Assembly: GCF_029541745.1 (NCBI RefSeq)
Contig: NZ_CP089746.1
Span: 3,596,001 to 3,660,000 of the forward strand
Reading direction: 5' to 3'
Length of the DNA stretch: 64,000 nt
Source: Streptomyces sp. LX-29
Lineage (GTDB): Bacteria; Actinomycetota; Actinomycetes; Streptomycetales; Streptomycetaceae
The notes below the pieces were generated by a model that worked only from the letters and a program-made list of their open reading frames with translations, had not been told where the DNA came from and searched no databases. This document shows positions 16,111 through 26,492 of the stretch, piece by piece. The position numbers and the translations under genes were made by a program. The first letter of the stretch is position 1. Each line of letters begins with the position of its first letter.

Positions 16111-16779
16111 ATGACGAAGCACCGCAGGAACACCCACTACCGGAAGATAACCATCGCCGCCGTGGCCGTGGCCGCGGTCGGCATCCCGTCCGTCGCCATG
16201 GCGTGCCTGGACGATCAGGGCGGCAAGGGCGACTCCTCCGGACATCGCGCCTCCCAGAAGGACTGGCGCGACGCCTCCCAGAAGGACTGGCGCGCGCAGA
16301 ACGGACGTGGCGCGAAGGCGCCCGCCGACCCTGTCGCCCCGAGCGCCTCCGGCTCGCCGAGCGCCACCCCGAGCACCCCCACCTCGGGCACCACCACGCT
16401 GACCACCGCGCAGAAGCGCGTCGTGGAGCTGGTCAACGCCGAGCGCGCCAAGGCCGGCTGCTCCGCGCTGACGGTGAACGCGAAGCTGACCCAGGCCGCG
16501 CAGGCCCACAGCAAGGACATGGCCGCGCACCAGAACATGTCGCACACCGGCTCCGACGGCTCCAACCCCGGCCAGCGGATCACCCGCGCCGGCTACAACT
16601 GGAGCACCTACGGCGAGAACGTGGCCTACGGCTACTCCACTCCCGAGAAGGTCATGCAGGGCTGGATGTCCAGCGCCGGCCACAAGCGCAACATCCTGAA
16701 CTGCTCCTTCAAGGAGATCGGCGTCGGCCTCGCGCAGCCGGGCAACTACTGGACGCAGAACTTCGGAACGGCCCGCTAG
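16111..16779 (+). CDS. Secreted CAP/SCP-domain protein
   Basis: A 222-residue exported protein. Residues 1-30 form a signal peptide (KITIAAVAVAAVGIPSVAMA). A Ser/Thr/Pro linker follows, with a duplicated octet (ASQKDWRD, ASQKDWRA). The CAP domain runs from about 100 to the end, with AQAHSKDMAAHQNMSHTGS, YGENVAYGYS and VMQGWMSSAGHKRNIL. These carry the His/Glu positions of the CAP cavity. The family is extracellular; some members bind lipids or act as proteases, so no precise role is claimed. GAGGTGAGG lies just upstream of ATG 16111. Confidence 0.88.
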   Translation: MTKHRRNTHYRKITIAAVAVAAVGIPSVAMACLDDQGGKGDSSGHRASQKDWRDASQKDWRAQNGRGAKAPADPVAPSASGSPSATPSTPTSGTTTLTTAQKRVVELVNAERAKAGCSALTVNAKLTQAAQAHSKDMAAHQNMSHTGSDGSNPGQRITRAGYNWSTYGENVAYGYSTPEKVMQGWMSSAGHKRNILNCSFKEIGVGLAQPGNYWTQNFGTAR

Positions 16780-16831
16780 AGCCGTCTCCGCTCAGACCGC
16801 CGCCAAGCCCCCTGAAACGGCGGACAGCCCG

Positions 16832-16879
16832 CGCGGGCCCCGGCCGGAGGAGATCCGGTCGGGGCCCGCGTGGTCTTTT
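16832..16879. terminator. Terminator between CAP gene and convergent gene
   Basis: CGCGGGCCCCG (16832-16842) pairs with 16860-16870. The inner GCCGG and CCGGT can extend the stem. TGGTCTTTT follows on the + strand. It probably serves both convergent genes. Confidence 0.75.
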
Positions 16880-16885
16880 CGGCGG

Positions 16886-17287
16886 CTAGCGAAGAGCGAT
16901 CACCGCCGCCACCGTCCCCACCGCGGCCGCGCCCGACAGGAAGGCGACGAGGAGCCGGCGCCGCAGCACCCGGTAGACGCCCTCGTACTCGGCGCGCAGC
17001 TCGGCGCTGCGCCGCGCCACCCGCTTCAGATACGCCGTCGAGGTGTTCAGGTGGTCCTCGACATAAAGCCGCTCGACCTCGGTCCGCTGGGAGTCGGTGA
17101 GCCAGGGCATCCGCCCGCACAGCGCCCGGGCGCGCGCCTGGGCCTGGTGCTTCTCCCCCTCCCACAGCAGATAGCCCTCGATGGCGTTGATCACCTCGGC
17201 GGGGTCCACGGACCGGGCCGCGCCGACCGGGTCCGCCGCTCCGGCCGTCCCCCCGCCGTTCACCGCGTTGCCGTTCACCGTGGTCAT
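16886..17287 (-). CDS. Small C-terminally anchored protein next to ctaD
   Basis: A 133-residue protein I do not recognise. It has an acidic and polar N-terminus, a helical middle (about 35-105, [20 protein letters not shown]) and one C-terminal membrane segment ([21 protein letters not shown]). The topology fits a tail-anchored cytoplasmic protein. Its ATG overlaps the stop of the cytochrome oxidase subunit gene by four bases, so the two are translationally coupled, and an accessory role for that oxidase subunit is the simplest idea. The start at 17287 is set by that overlap. Confidence 0.7.
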   Translation of the reverse strand: MTTVNGNAVNGGGTAGAADPVGAARSVDPAEVINAIEGYLLWEGEKHQAQARARALCGRMPWLTDSQRTEVERLYVEDHLNTSTAYLKRVARRSAELRAEYEGVYRVLRRRLLVAFLSGAAAVGTVAAVIALR

Positions 17288-18969
17288 ACGAGGGCCTCCT
17301 GCTGCTCGTCGGGCGCGTCGAGCGGGTCGGGTCCGTCCGCGTCCGCCGCGATCTCGGGGTGGTGCAGGTCGAACGCCGGGGATTCGGAGCGGATCCGCGG
17401 CAGGGCGTGGAAGTTGTGTCGCGGCGGCGGGCAGGAGGTGGCCCACTCCAGCGAACGGCCCCACCCCCAGGGGTCGTCGACCTCGACCTTCTCGCCGTAC
17501 CTGGCGGTCTTCCAGACGTTGTAGAGGAACGGCAGGATCGACATGCCGAGCAGGAACGAGAAGACCGTGGAAACGGTGTTGAGCGTGGTGAATCCGTCAC
17601 CCACCAGATAGTCGGGAATGCGGCGCAGCATTCCCTGGGCGCCCAGCCAGTGCTGCACCAGGAAGGTGCCGTGGAAGCCGATGAACAGCGTCCAGAACGT
17701 GATCTTCCCCAGCCGCTCGTCCAGCATCTTCCCGGTGAACTTCGGCCACCAGAAATGGAAGCCGGCGAACATCGCGAAGACCACCGTTCCGAAGATCACG
17801 TAGTGGAAGTGCGCCACCACGAAGTACGACTCGGAGACATGAAAGTCCATCGGCGGCGAGGCCAGGATGACACCGGTCAGACCACCGAACACGAAGGTGA
17901 TGAGAAATCCGGTCGCCCACAGCATGGGCGTCTCGAAACTCAGACTCCCCTTCCACATCGTGCCGATCCAGTTGAAGAACTTGATACCGGTCGGAACCGC
18001 GATCAGGAACGTCATGAAGGAGAAGAACGGCAGCAGCACACCGCCTGTGACATACATGTGGTGCGCCCACACGGTCACCGAGAGACCCGCGATCGAGATG
18101 GTCGCCGCGATGAGGCTGATGTAACCGAACATCGGCTTACGCGAGAACACCGGAATGACCTCGGAGACGATGCCGAAGAACGGCAGCGCGATGATGTACA
18201 CCTCGGGGTGGCCGAAGAACCAGAACAGGTGCTGCCACAACAGCGCCCCGCCGTTGGCGGCGTCGAAGATGTGGGCGCCGAACTTGCGGTCCGCCTCCAG
18301 CGCGAAGAGCGCGGCGGCCAGCACCGGGAAGGCCAGCAGCACCAGCACACCGGTGAGCAGCACGTTCCAGGTGAAGATCGGCATGCGGAACATCGTCATG
18401 CCTGGGGCGCGCATGCAGATGATCGTGGTGATGAAGTTGACCGCGCCCAGGATGGTGCCGAAGCCGGAGAGCGCCAGACCCATGATCCACATATCGGCGC
18501 CGACGCCCGGCGAGCGGACCGCGTCCGACAGCGGGGAGTAGGCGAACCAGCCGAAGTCGGCCGCACCCTGCGGGGTGAGGAAGCCGCCGACCGCGATCAG
18601 CGAGCCGAACAGGTAGAGCCAGTAGGCGAACATGTTCAGCCGCGGGAACGCCACATCGGGCGCACCGATCTGCAGCGGCATGATCCAGTTCGCGAAGCCC
18701 GCGAAGAGCGGGGTGGCGAACATCAGCAGCATGATCGTGCCATGCATGGTGAACGCCTGGTTGAACTGCTCGTTCGACATGATCTGCAGCCCCGGGCGGG
18801 CCAGTTCGGCGCGCATGAAGAGCGCCATCACGCCGCCGATGCAGAAGAACGCGAACGAGGTGACCAGGTAGAGCGTGCCGATGGTCTTGTGATCCGTGGT
18901 GGTCAGCCACTTCACCGCCGCGGGCCGGCGGTCCTGCGTGTGCCTCATGCCCCGTAGGTGTCCGGACAC
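17284..18969 (-). CDS. ctaD: Cytochrome c oxidase subunit I, stand-alone paralogue
   Basis: A 561-residue heme-copper oxidase subunit with 12 predicted helices. It shows [11 protein letters not shown] near the N-terminus, [13 protein letters not shown] (CuB His and the cross-linked Tyr), WAHHMYVTG (two CuB His) and AHFHYVIFG (heme ligands). It reduces oxygen at the cell membrane as part of an aa3-type complex. GTG 18969 is chosen because GGAG sits six bases upstream; GTG 18984 and ATG 18948 are alternatives. No ctaC, ctaE, ctaF or bc1 gene lies nearby, so this looks like a second copy outside the main operon. Confidence 0.92.
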   Translation of the reverse strand: MSGHLRGMRHTQDRRPAAVKWLTTTDHKTIGTLYLVTSFAFFCIGGVMALFMRAELARPGLQIMSNEQFNQAFTMHGTIMLLMFATPLFAGFANWIMPLQIGAPDVAFPRLNMFAYWLYLFGSLIAVGGFLTPQGAADFGWFAYSPLSDAVRSPGVGADMWIMGLALSGFGTILGAVNFITTIICMRAPGMTMFRMPIFTWNVLLTGVLVLLAFPVLAAALFALEADRKFGAHIFDAANGGALLWQHLFWFFGHPEVYIIALPFFGIVSEVIPVFSRKPMFGYISLIAATISIAGLSVTVWAHHMYVTGGVLLPFFSFMTFLIAVPTGIKFFNWIGTMWKGSLSFETPMLWATGFLITFVFGGLTGVILASPPMDFHVSESYFVVAHFHYVIFGTVVFAMFAGFHFWWPKFTGKMLDERLGKITFWTLFIGFHGTFLVQHWLGAQGMLRRIPDYLVGDGFTTLNTVSTVFSFLLGMSILPFLYNVWKTARYGEKVEVDDPWGWGRSLEWATSCPPPRHNFHALPRIRSESPAFDLHHPEIAADADGPDPLDAPDEQQEALV

Positions 18970-19055
18970 CCCCCTCTCCCTCACCGGTCCGGTCGCCGGG
19001 AAAAGTCACAGCCCCGGGGTGTGATGATCGGCGGCATGCCGGACACCAAGCGGAC

Positions 19056-19700
19056 ATGAGCACGGACGAGGCGTTCGCCGATGCCTATCGGGAGCACTAC
19101 TGGGCGGTCAGCCGCTATGTCGCGCGGCGGCTGGACGGGCAGGCGCACGAGGTCGAGGAGGTGGTGGCGGAGGTCTTCTCCGTCGCCTGGCGCCGCCGCG
19201 CCGAGCTCCCCGAGGCCACACTCCCCTGGCTGTACGGCGTGGCGCGGAACTGCCTGGCCAACACCGTGCGGGGGCAGAGCCGCTACCGCCGCCTGCTCAA
19301 CCGGATCGGTCACCACCAGGCCGCGCACGGCACCCACATCGTGCGCAGCCCGGACAGCGACGACCCGGCCGCCTGGGTGCACGAGGCGCTGTCCCGGCTC
19401 TCCCCCGCCGACCAGGAGGTGCTGCGGCTGACCAGCTGGGAGGAGCTGAGCCTCGCCGAGCTGGCGGTGGCGCTCCAGTGCGGCCAGAGCGCGGCGGCCA
19501 TGCGGCTGCACCGCGCCCGCCGCCGGCTGCGGGACCAGATCGACGCCATGCGGGCCGAGGGCGCGCGGAGCGCCGCCCCGCCCCCCGCCCCGGAGCCGCC
19601 GCCGAGGGAGCCGGCGGCCGTGGCGCCGCGCACCCCTCGCGCTCCCCGCGCTTCCCGAACCACCCCCCGTACGACGCAGATGGGCCTGGGCAATGGCTGA
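19056..19700 (+). CDS. ECF-type RNA polymerase sigma factor
   Basis: A 214-residue sigma factor. Region 2 (about 10-75) includes FADAYREHYWAVSRYVARRL and PWLYGVARNCLANTVR. Region 4 (about 110-165) includes LSPADQEVLRLTSWEELSLA and AAMRLHRARRRLRDQ. A Pro/Arg-rich tail of about 50 residues follows. It directs polymerase to a small regulon; the -35/-10 it reads is unknown. Its stop overlaps the start of a membrane protein gene by eight bases, so the partner is probably its regulator. It starts 87 bp from the divergent ctaD. Confidence 0.88.
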   Translation: MSTDEAFADAYREHYWAVSRYVARRLDGQAHEVEEVVAEVFSVAWRRRAELPEATLPWLYGVARNCLANTVRGQSRYRRLLNRIGHHQAAHGTHIVRSPDSDDPAAWVHEALSRLSPADQEVLRLTSWEELSLAELAVALQCGQSAAAMRLHRARRRLRDQIDAMRAEGARSAAPPPAPEPPPREPAAVAPRTPRAPRASRTTPRTTQMGLGNG

Positions 19701-20745
19701 TGAACTGGAGCGGCTGCGGCTGGCCAACCCCGTGCGCGCCGACGAGGGGCCCTGGCGGGACCGGCCGCTGGACGACGCCGCCGAGCGGCGGCTGAACCTG
19801 CTCATGCGGGGCGAGCCGCGGACCGCGGAGCTGTCCGGAAACCGCCCGCGGGAGCGGGCCCGGGCGGGCGGGTGGCCCGGCCGCCGGCCGAGCCTCGCCC
19901 GGCGGTTCATGCTGAGCGCCGCGGCGACGGCCACCGCGGCGGTGCTCGTGGTGGTCACCCTCACCGTGGTCTTCTCCGAGGCCACCACGGCTCCCGCGGC
20001 CGCCGCGCCCACCGCGCTGGTTCCGCGGGCCGGCTCCCGCCCGGTGCCGCTCGCCGAGATCGCCCAACGGGCCTGGGCCGCGGCGGATGGCAGCACCGCC
20101 CCGCCACGCCGGGGCAGCCACTTCCAGGCCTGGTACGTGAGCCTGGAGGTGGGTGCCGACGCCGCCGCGCCCGTCACCCTGCCCCAGGAGCGCGTCATCC
20201 GCTGGAGCGCCGACGGCAGCGGCACGGACCTGACCGTGGCCACCGATCCGCGCAGGCCCGGCGAACCGGTGATCGACGACTCCGGCGGCAGGGCCCGCCC
20301 GGTGGCGGACGGGAAGGTGATCGAGCGCACGGAGTACCCCGCCGGCACCCGACTGCCCGGGGACGAGCCGCCCGACGAGCCGGCGGCGCTGCGGACCTAC
20401 CTCACCCGGCTGCACGGCCCCACCGGCACCACCGGCACCACCACGGAGCTGCTGGACGACCTCTCCGCACTGCTGCGGACGTGGACCCCCGGCCCGCGCG
20501 GGCACGCCGCGATCGCCACCCTGCTCTCCCGGACCGAGGGCCTGCGCCCCGCCGGCGCGGTCACCGACCGCCTCGGCCGGCGGGGGCAGGCGTACACCCA
20601 CCGGTCCGGTGAGGCCCGCTACATGGTCGTCCTCAGCCCGGAGGACGGCCGTGTGCTGGGCGTCGAGCTGACCGCCGCCCGGGACCAGCCGGAGTTCCGG
20701 CTCAGGGCAGGCGACGTCCTCTCGTACGAGGCGTGGCTGCCCTGA
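19693..20745 (+). CDS. CU044_5270-family membrane protein, probable ECF partner
   Basis: A 350-residue protein with an N-terminal cytoplasmic stretch of about 70 residues (MADELERLRLANPVRADEGP), one membrane helix (MLSAAATATAAVLVVVTLTV, about 74-93) and a large extracytoplasmic domain. Proteins with this layout and N-terminus are regularly encoded directly after ECF sigma factors in Streptomyces. They are thought to hold or modulate the sigma factor, although no classical zinc anti-sigma motif is visible. The overlap with the sigma factor gene supports a two-gene signalling unit. Confidence 0.78.
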   Translation: MADELERLRLANPVRADEGPWRDRPLDDAAERRLNLLMRGEPRTAELSGNRPRERARAGGWPGRRPSLARRFMLSAAATATAAVLVVVTLTVVFSEATTAPAAAAPTALVPRAGSRPVPLAEIAQRAWAAADGSTAPPRRGSHFQAWYVSLEVGADAAAPVTLPQERVIRWSADGSGTDLTVATDPRRPGEPVIDDSGGRARPVADGKVIERTEYPAGTRLPGDEPPDEPAALRTYLTRLHGPTGTTGTTTELLDDLSALLRTWTPGPRGHAAIATLLSRTEGLRPAGAVTDRLGRRGQAYTHRSGEARYMVVLSPEDGRVLGVELTAARDQPEFRLRAGDVLSYEAWLP

Positions 20746-20807
20746 GCCGGCGGCGCGGCGCTGAGCGACCCCGGTGAAGCCGGCGCCGCGTGGGCGCGCC
20801 CCCCACG

Positions 20808-20835
20808 ACGGGCCCGCGGACGATCGACGGCCCGT
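20808..20835. terminator. Weak hairpin between convergent genes
   Basis: ACGGGCC (20808-20814) and GGCCCGT (20829-20835) pair across a 14-base loop, between the CU044_5270-type gene and the convergent DUF4360 gene. Confidence 0.35.
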
Positions 20836-20871
20836 CACGGCACTTCGCGCGGAGCGCCTACCGCGGAGCGG

Positions 20872-21531
20872 TTACCGCCGCGGGCACTGCTTCCAGATCA
20901 GCCGGTAGACGGTGTTGATGTCACCGTCCACGGAGTCCATGGCCATGAAGCTGGTCTTCCGCGGGTCCGAGGAGCCGGCGTTCACCCGCAGTTCGGTGTT
21001 GATGTTGAAGTTCCGCCGCTCGCCGCACGGGGCCCAGACCACCTGGCCGACCTCGGTCTCGTCCCTCTCCTGCCAGTTGTCGCTGTACGGGCCGGCGTAG
21101 GGGTGGCTGATCGGCATCGTCTGCTGGGAGCCCTGGAAGTAGTACGAGGCCTTCTGGACGGCGGACGCGCCGCGCTCCAGGTGGGCGAAGCCGCGGTAGT
21201 CGGCGCTGGCGATGGCGTAGGTGAAGCCGTGCGGCACGTACACGATCAGGTTGAGCTGGCAGTTCTTGCGGAAGTCGGTGGGCTGGGCGCCGGCACCCAC
21301 CTTGGCCGTGTAGGCGCTGTACGTCACGGTGAACGCGGTGTTGTCCGGGGAGACGGCGATCGCCGCGGTGCCCGCGGGACAGCCGGATCCGTTGACCGTC
21401 GCGATCTCGATCTGGATCTTGTCGGGCGGGAGGGTCGGGCCGGACGAGCCGGCCGAGGCCGGCTGGGCGGAGAGCATCGACGCGCACAAGGCCGCGGTCG
21501 CGGCGCCCGTGAACAGGGCACGTGCTGCCAT
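20872..21531 (-). CDS. Secreted DUF4360 protein
   Basis: A 219-residue exported protein. It has a signal peptide (residues 1-27, AATAALCASMLSAQPASA), then a beta-rich domain with NGSGCPAGTAAIAVSPDNTA, FRKNCQLNLIVYVPHGF and a C-terminal YRLIWKQCPRR. Four cysteines could make two disulfides. The family (DUF4360) is common in secretomes of fungi and streptomycetes and has no defined function. It stands alone, with its own promoter region of about 235 bp toward the geosmin synthase stop. Confidence 0.85.
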   Translation of the reverse strand: MAARALFTGAATAALCASMLSAQPASAGSSGPTLPPDKIQIEIATVNGSGCPAGTAAIAVSPDNTAFTVTYSAYTAKVGAGAQPTDFRKNCQLNLIVYVPHGFTYAIASADYRGFAHLERGASAVQKASYYFQGSQQTMPISHPYAGPYSDNWQERDETEVGQVVWAPCGERRNFNINTELRVNAGSSDPRKTSFMAMDSVDGDINTVYRLIWKQCPRR

Positions 21532-21766
21532 GGGGTGCTCCGATCGATTGTCGGTGGACGTGCGTGGGGACGGTGCGACGGGTGCTCACTTCATGGGGAT
21601 ACCGATCATGCTCATGCCAATAGCGGAGACACCCTCCGGCCATGCGCAGGAACGGTGAATGAAGTAGTGAAACCGTAGGAACCGGCGGGCCGCGAGAACA
21701 GACCACAACGGGCCAGACCGATCGCGCCCCGCCGCCTCCCCCTCCGGCGGCCGCCCCGCCGGGCCG

Positions 21767-24046
<2,280 letters not shown>

Positions 24047-24125
24047 TTACTGAAAGCCGTCTACTGAGAGAGCCGTTCCGTCGCCGCCCGGACGGCGCGC
24101 TCAGCACTACCCCGGCCCGTCGCCG

Positions 24126-24154
24126 GTTATCCGGAATCCAGAACAGTCATACAA
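24126..24154 (-). promoter_or_regulatory. Probable geoA promoter
   Basis: On the minus strand TTGTAT (24154-24149), a 17-bp spacer and GATAAC (24131-24126) fit a vegetative -35/-10 pair. That places transcription start about 85 bases before the geoA GTG. Confidence 0.5.
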
Positions 24155-24168
24155 ACGGCGCGGCGGGG

Positions 24169-26199
24169 TCACGACCTGGCCCGGTGGTGCGCCGGGCGTT
24201 CGGTGGTCGGCTCGCCGCGCCGCACCGAGCCGGGGGCGCGGGCGGCGGGCCGGTCGGCCCGCACGGAGGAGGTCAGCTGCCAGGGCACGCTGGTGACCAT
24301 GACCCCGGGGGTGAACAGCAGCCGGCTCTTGAGCCACAGCGCCGACTGGTTGTGCAGCAGGTGCTCCCACCAGCGGCCCACCACGTACTCCGGGATGAAG
24401 ACGCTGACCACGTCCCGCGGGCTGGTGCGGCGGATGGAGCGCACATACTCCACCACCGGACGGGTGATCTCCCGGTACGGCGAGTCCAGGATCCTCAGCG
24501 GCACCTCGATGTCCAGCTGCTGCCACTGCCGTTGCAGCCCGGCCGCCTCCTCGTGGTCCACCGCGACCGTCAGCGCCTCCAGCCGGTCCGGCCTGAAGGC
24601 GCGGGCGTACGACAGCGCCCGCAGGGTCGGCTTGTGGAGCGTGGAGACCAGCACGATGGCGATCACCCGCGAGGGCCGCGACAGCTCGCTGCGCGGGTCG
24701 GCGACGGCCAGCTCCGCGGCGACCGCGTCGTAGTGGCGCCGGATGGCGCGCATCATGAGCCACAGCAGGGTGGCGGCCAGCACCGCCAGCCAGGCGCCCT
24801 GGGTGAACTTGGTGGCCAGCACGATCACCAGCACCAGCCCGGTGACCACGGCGCCGGTGGCGTTGACGGTGCGGGCCAGGTGGTACCGGCGTCGGACGGC
24901 GTGGTCGGGCTCGGTGCGCAGCTCGCGGTTCCAGTGCCGGACCATGCCGGACTGGGAGAGCGTGAAGGAGGTGAAGACGCCCAGGATGTAGAGGTGGATC
25001 AGGCTGGTGACGTCCGCCCGGTAGGCCCACAGCAGCAGCCCCGCGACCACCGCCAGCGCCAGGATGCCGTTGGAGAAGGCCAGCCGGTCGCCCCGGTTGT
25101 GCAGCTGCCGCGGCAGATAGCGGTGCTGGGCGAGGATCGAGGCGAGCAGCGGGAAGCCGTTGTAGGCGGTGTTCGCCGCCAGGATCAGCACCAGGGCGGT
25201 GGCCGCCTGGATGTAGTAGAAGCCGAGGGACTGCGGCCCGCCGAAGACCGCTGCGGCCAGCTGGGCGATGACGGTGCGCTGGGTGTGGTCCTCGCAGTCG
25301 GGCAGCCCGATCAGGTGGCAGGGGTGCTCCACCATGTGCACCTTGGCCACCACCGCCAGCGTGGTGACGCCGCTGAACATGGTGATGGCGATCAGGCCCA
25401 TCGCCGCCATCGTCGTCGCCGCGTTCTTCGACTTGGGCTTGCGGAAGGCCGGCACCCCGTTGGAGATCGCCTCCACGCCGGTCAGCGCCGTACAGCCGCT
25501 GGAGAAGGCGCGCAGCACCAGCATCAGCAGCGCCAGCCCGGTCAGACCGGCGTCGGCCGGCTCCGGCTCGATCCCGTACCGGGCGCTCTCCGCCACCGGC
25601 GCGTCGCCCATCAGATAGCGGAAGAGCCCCGTGCCGACCATGATCAGCACGCCGGTGATGAAGAGGTAGGTCGGGGCGGCGAACGCCGAGCCCGCCTCGC
25701 GCACCCCGCGCAGGTTCACCGCCGTCAGCAGGGCCACGAAGGTCAGCGCCATCGGCACCCGGTGATCGGCCAGCCCCGGCACCGCCGAGATGATGTTGTC
25801 CACCCCGGAGGCGACCGAGACCGCCACCGTCATCACATAGTCGACCAGCAGCGCCGAGGCGACCACCAGCCCGGCTGAGGCGCCGAGGTTGGTCGAGGCG
25901 ACCTCGTACGAGCCCCCGCCACTCGGATACGCGTGCACCACCTGCCGGTACGACAGCACCACCACGGTCATCAGAGACACCACGGCCAGCGCGATCCAGG
26001 GGGTGAAGTGCAGATACGCCAGCCCGCCCAGGGTGAGCACCAGCAGGATCTCCTGCGTGGCGTACGCGACCGAGGACAGCGGGTCGGAGGCGAAGATCGG
26101 CAGCGCGAGCCGCTTGGGCAGCAGCGTCTCGTGCAGTTCCTCGCTGCGCCGCGCCCGGCCGATCACCAGCCGCTTGAGCAGACCCGTCAGGTTGAACAC
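24169..26199 (-). CDS. APC-superfamily permease, KUP/KimA-like potassium or amino-acid transporter
   Basis: A 676-residue protein with about 12 hydrophobic segments up to about residue 460 and a cytoplasmic C-terminal domain of about 200 residues. The N-terminal signature is KRLALPIFASDPLSSVAYAT, followed by YPSGGGSYEVAS. This variety, with a long tail and FASDPLSSVAYATQE, resembles KimA-type potassium transporters more than classical amino-acid permeases (family knowledge). It is divergent from a kdpB gene, which strengthens the potassium link. GTG 26199 has no clear ribosome site; the frame continues upstream to 26346 but with non-conserved residues. Confidence 0.82.
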   Translation of the reverse strand: MFNLTGLLKRLVIGRARRSEELHETLLPKRLALPIFASDPLSSVAYATQEILLVLTLGGLAYLHFTPWIALAVVSLMTVVVLSYRQVVHAYPSGGGSYEVASTNLGASAGLVVASALLVDYVMTVAVSVASGVDNIISAVPGLADHRVPMALTFVALLTAVNLRGVREAGSAFAAPTYLFITGVLIMVGTGLFRYLMGDAPVAESARYGIEPEPADAGLTGLALLMLVLRAFSSGCTALTGVEAISNGVPAFRKPKSKNAATTMAAMGLIAITMFSGVTTLAVVAKVHMVEHPCHLIGLPDCEDHTQRTVIAQLAAAVFGGPQSLGFYYIQAATALVLILAANTAYNGFPLLASILAQHRYLPRQLHNRGDRLAFSNGILALAVVAGLLLWAYRADVTSLIHLYILGVFTSFTLSQSGMVRHWNRELRTEPDHAVRRRYHLARTVNATGAVVTGLVLVIVLATKFTQGAWLAVLAATLLWLMMRAIRRHYDAVAAELAVADPRSELSRPSRVIAIVLVSTLHKPTLRALSYARAFRPDRLEALTVAVDHEEAAGLQRQWQQLDIEVPLRILDSPYREITRPVVEYVRSIRRTSPRDVVSVFIPEYVVGRWWEHLLHNQSALWLKSRLLFTPGVMVTSVPWQLTSSVRADRPAARAPGSVRRGEPTTERPAHHRARS

Positions 26200-26492
26200 A
26201 GCGCGAGCGTAAGCCGGGCATGCTTCGCATACCCGGCGTGCGGCGCATTCGGCGGTATACCCACCCACGCCCCGGGCCCTGCTCGTCGTCGCGGCGCCGT
26301 GAGCGGGTCCGGACGCCGGTGGCCGGCTTTGACGACCTCCTGACACCCTTTCCGGACCTTTTGACAGACGCTTGACGCGTTCACCGACGGGGCGTCAGGA
26401 AGGCGTGAATTCTCCCTGGTAGGCACGGTTCCGCGGCCGTGCGCGCACCTAGATTGCGAGGCTGTCCCCAAGCCCCGGAGAAGGTCACCCCC
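26200..26492. promoter_or_regulatory. Divergent promoter region of APC permease and kdpB
   Basis: No gene is present. The stretch holds several TTGAC-like words (26329-26370) and a TAGATT (26450-26455) that could be the kdpB -10. I see no convincing palindrome or known potassium riboswitch. Confidence 0.35.

Noticed and set aside
26200..26492. kdpA or kdpF gene upstream of kdpB
   Set aside because: Only 293 bases are available between divergent starts, too short for kdpA, and no hydrophobic small frame was found for kdpF.
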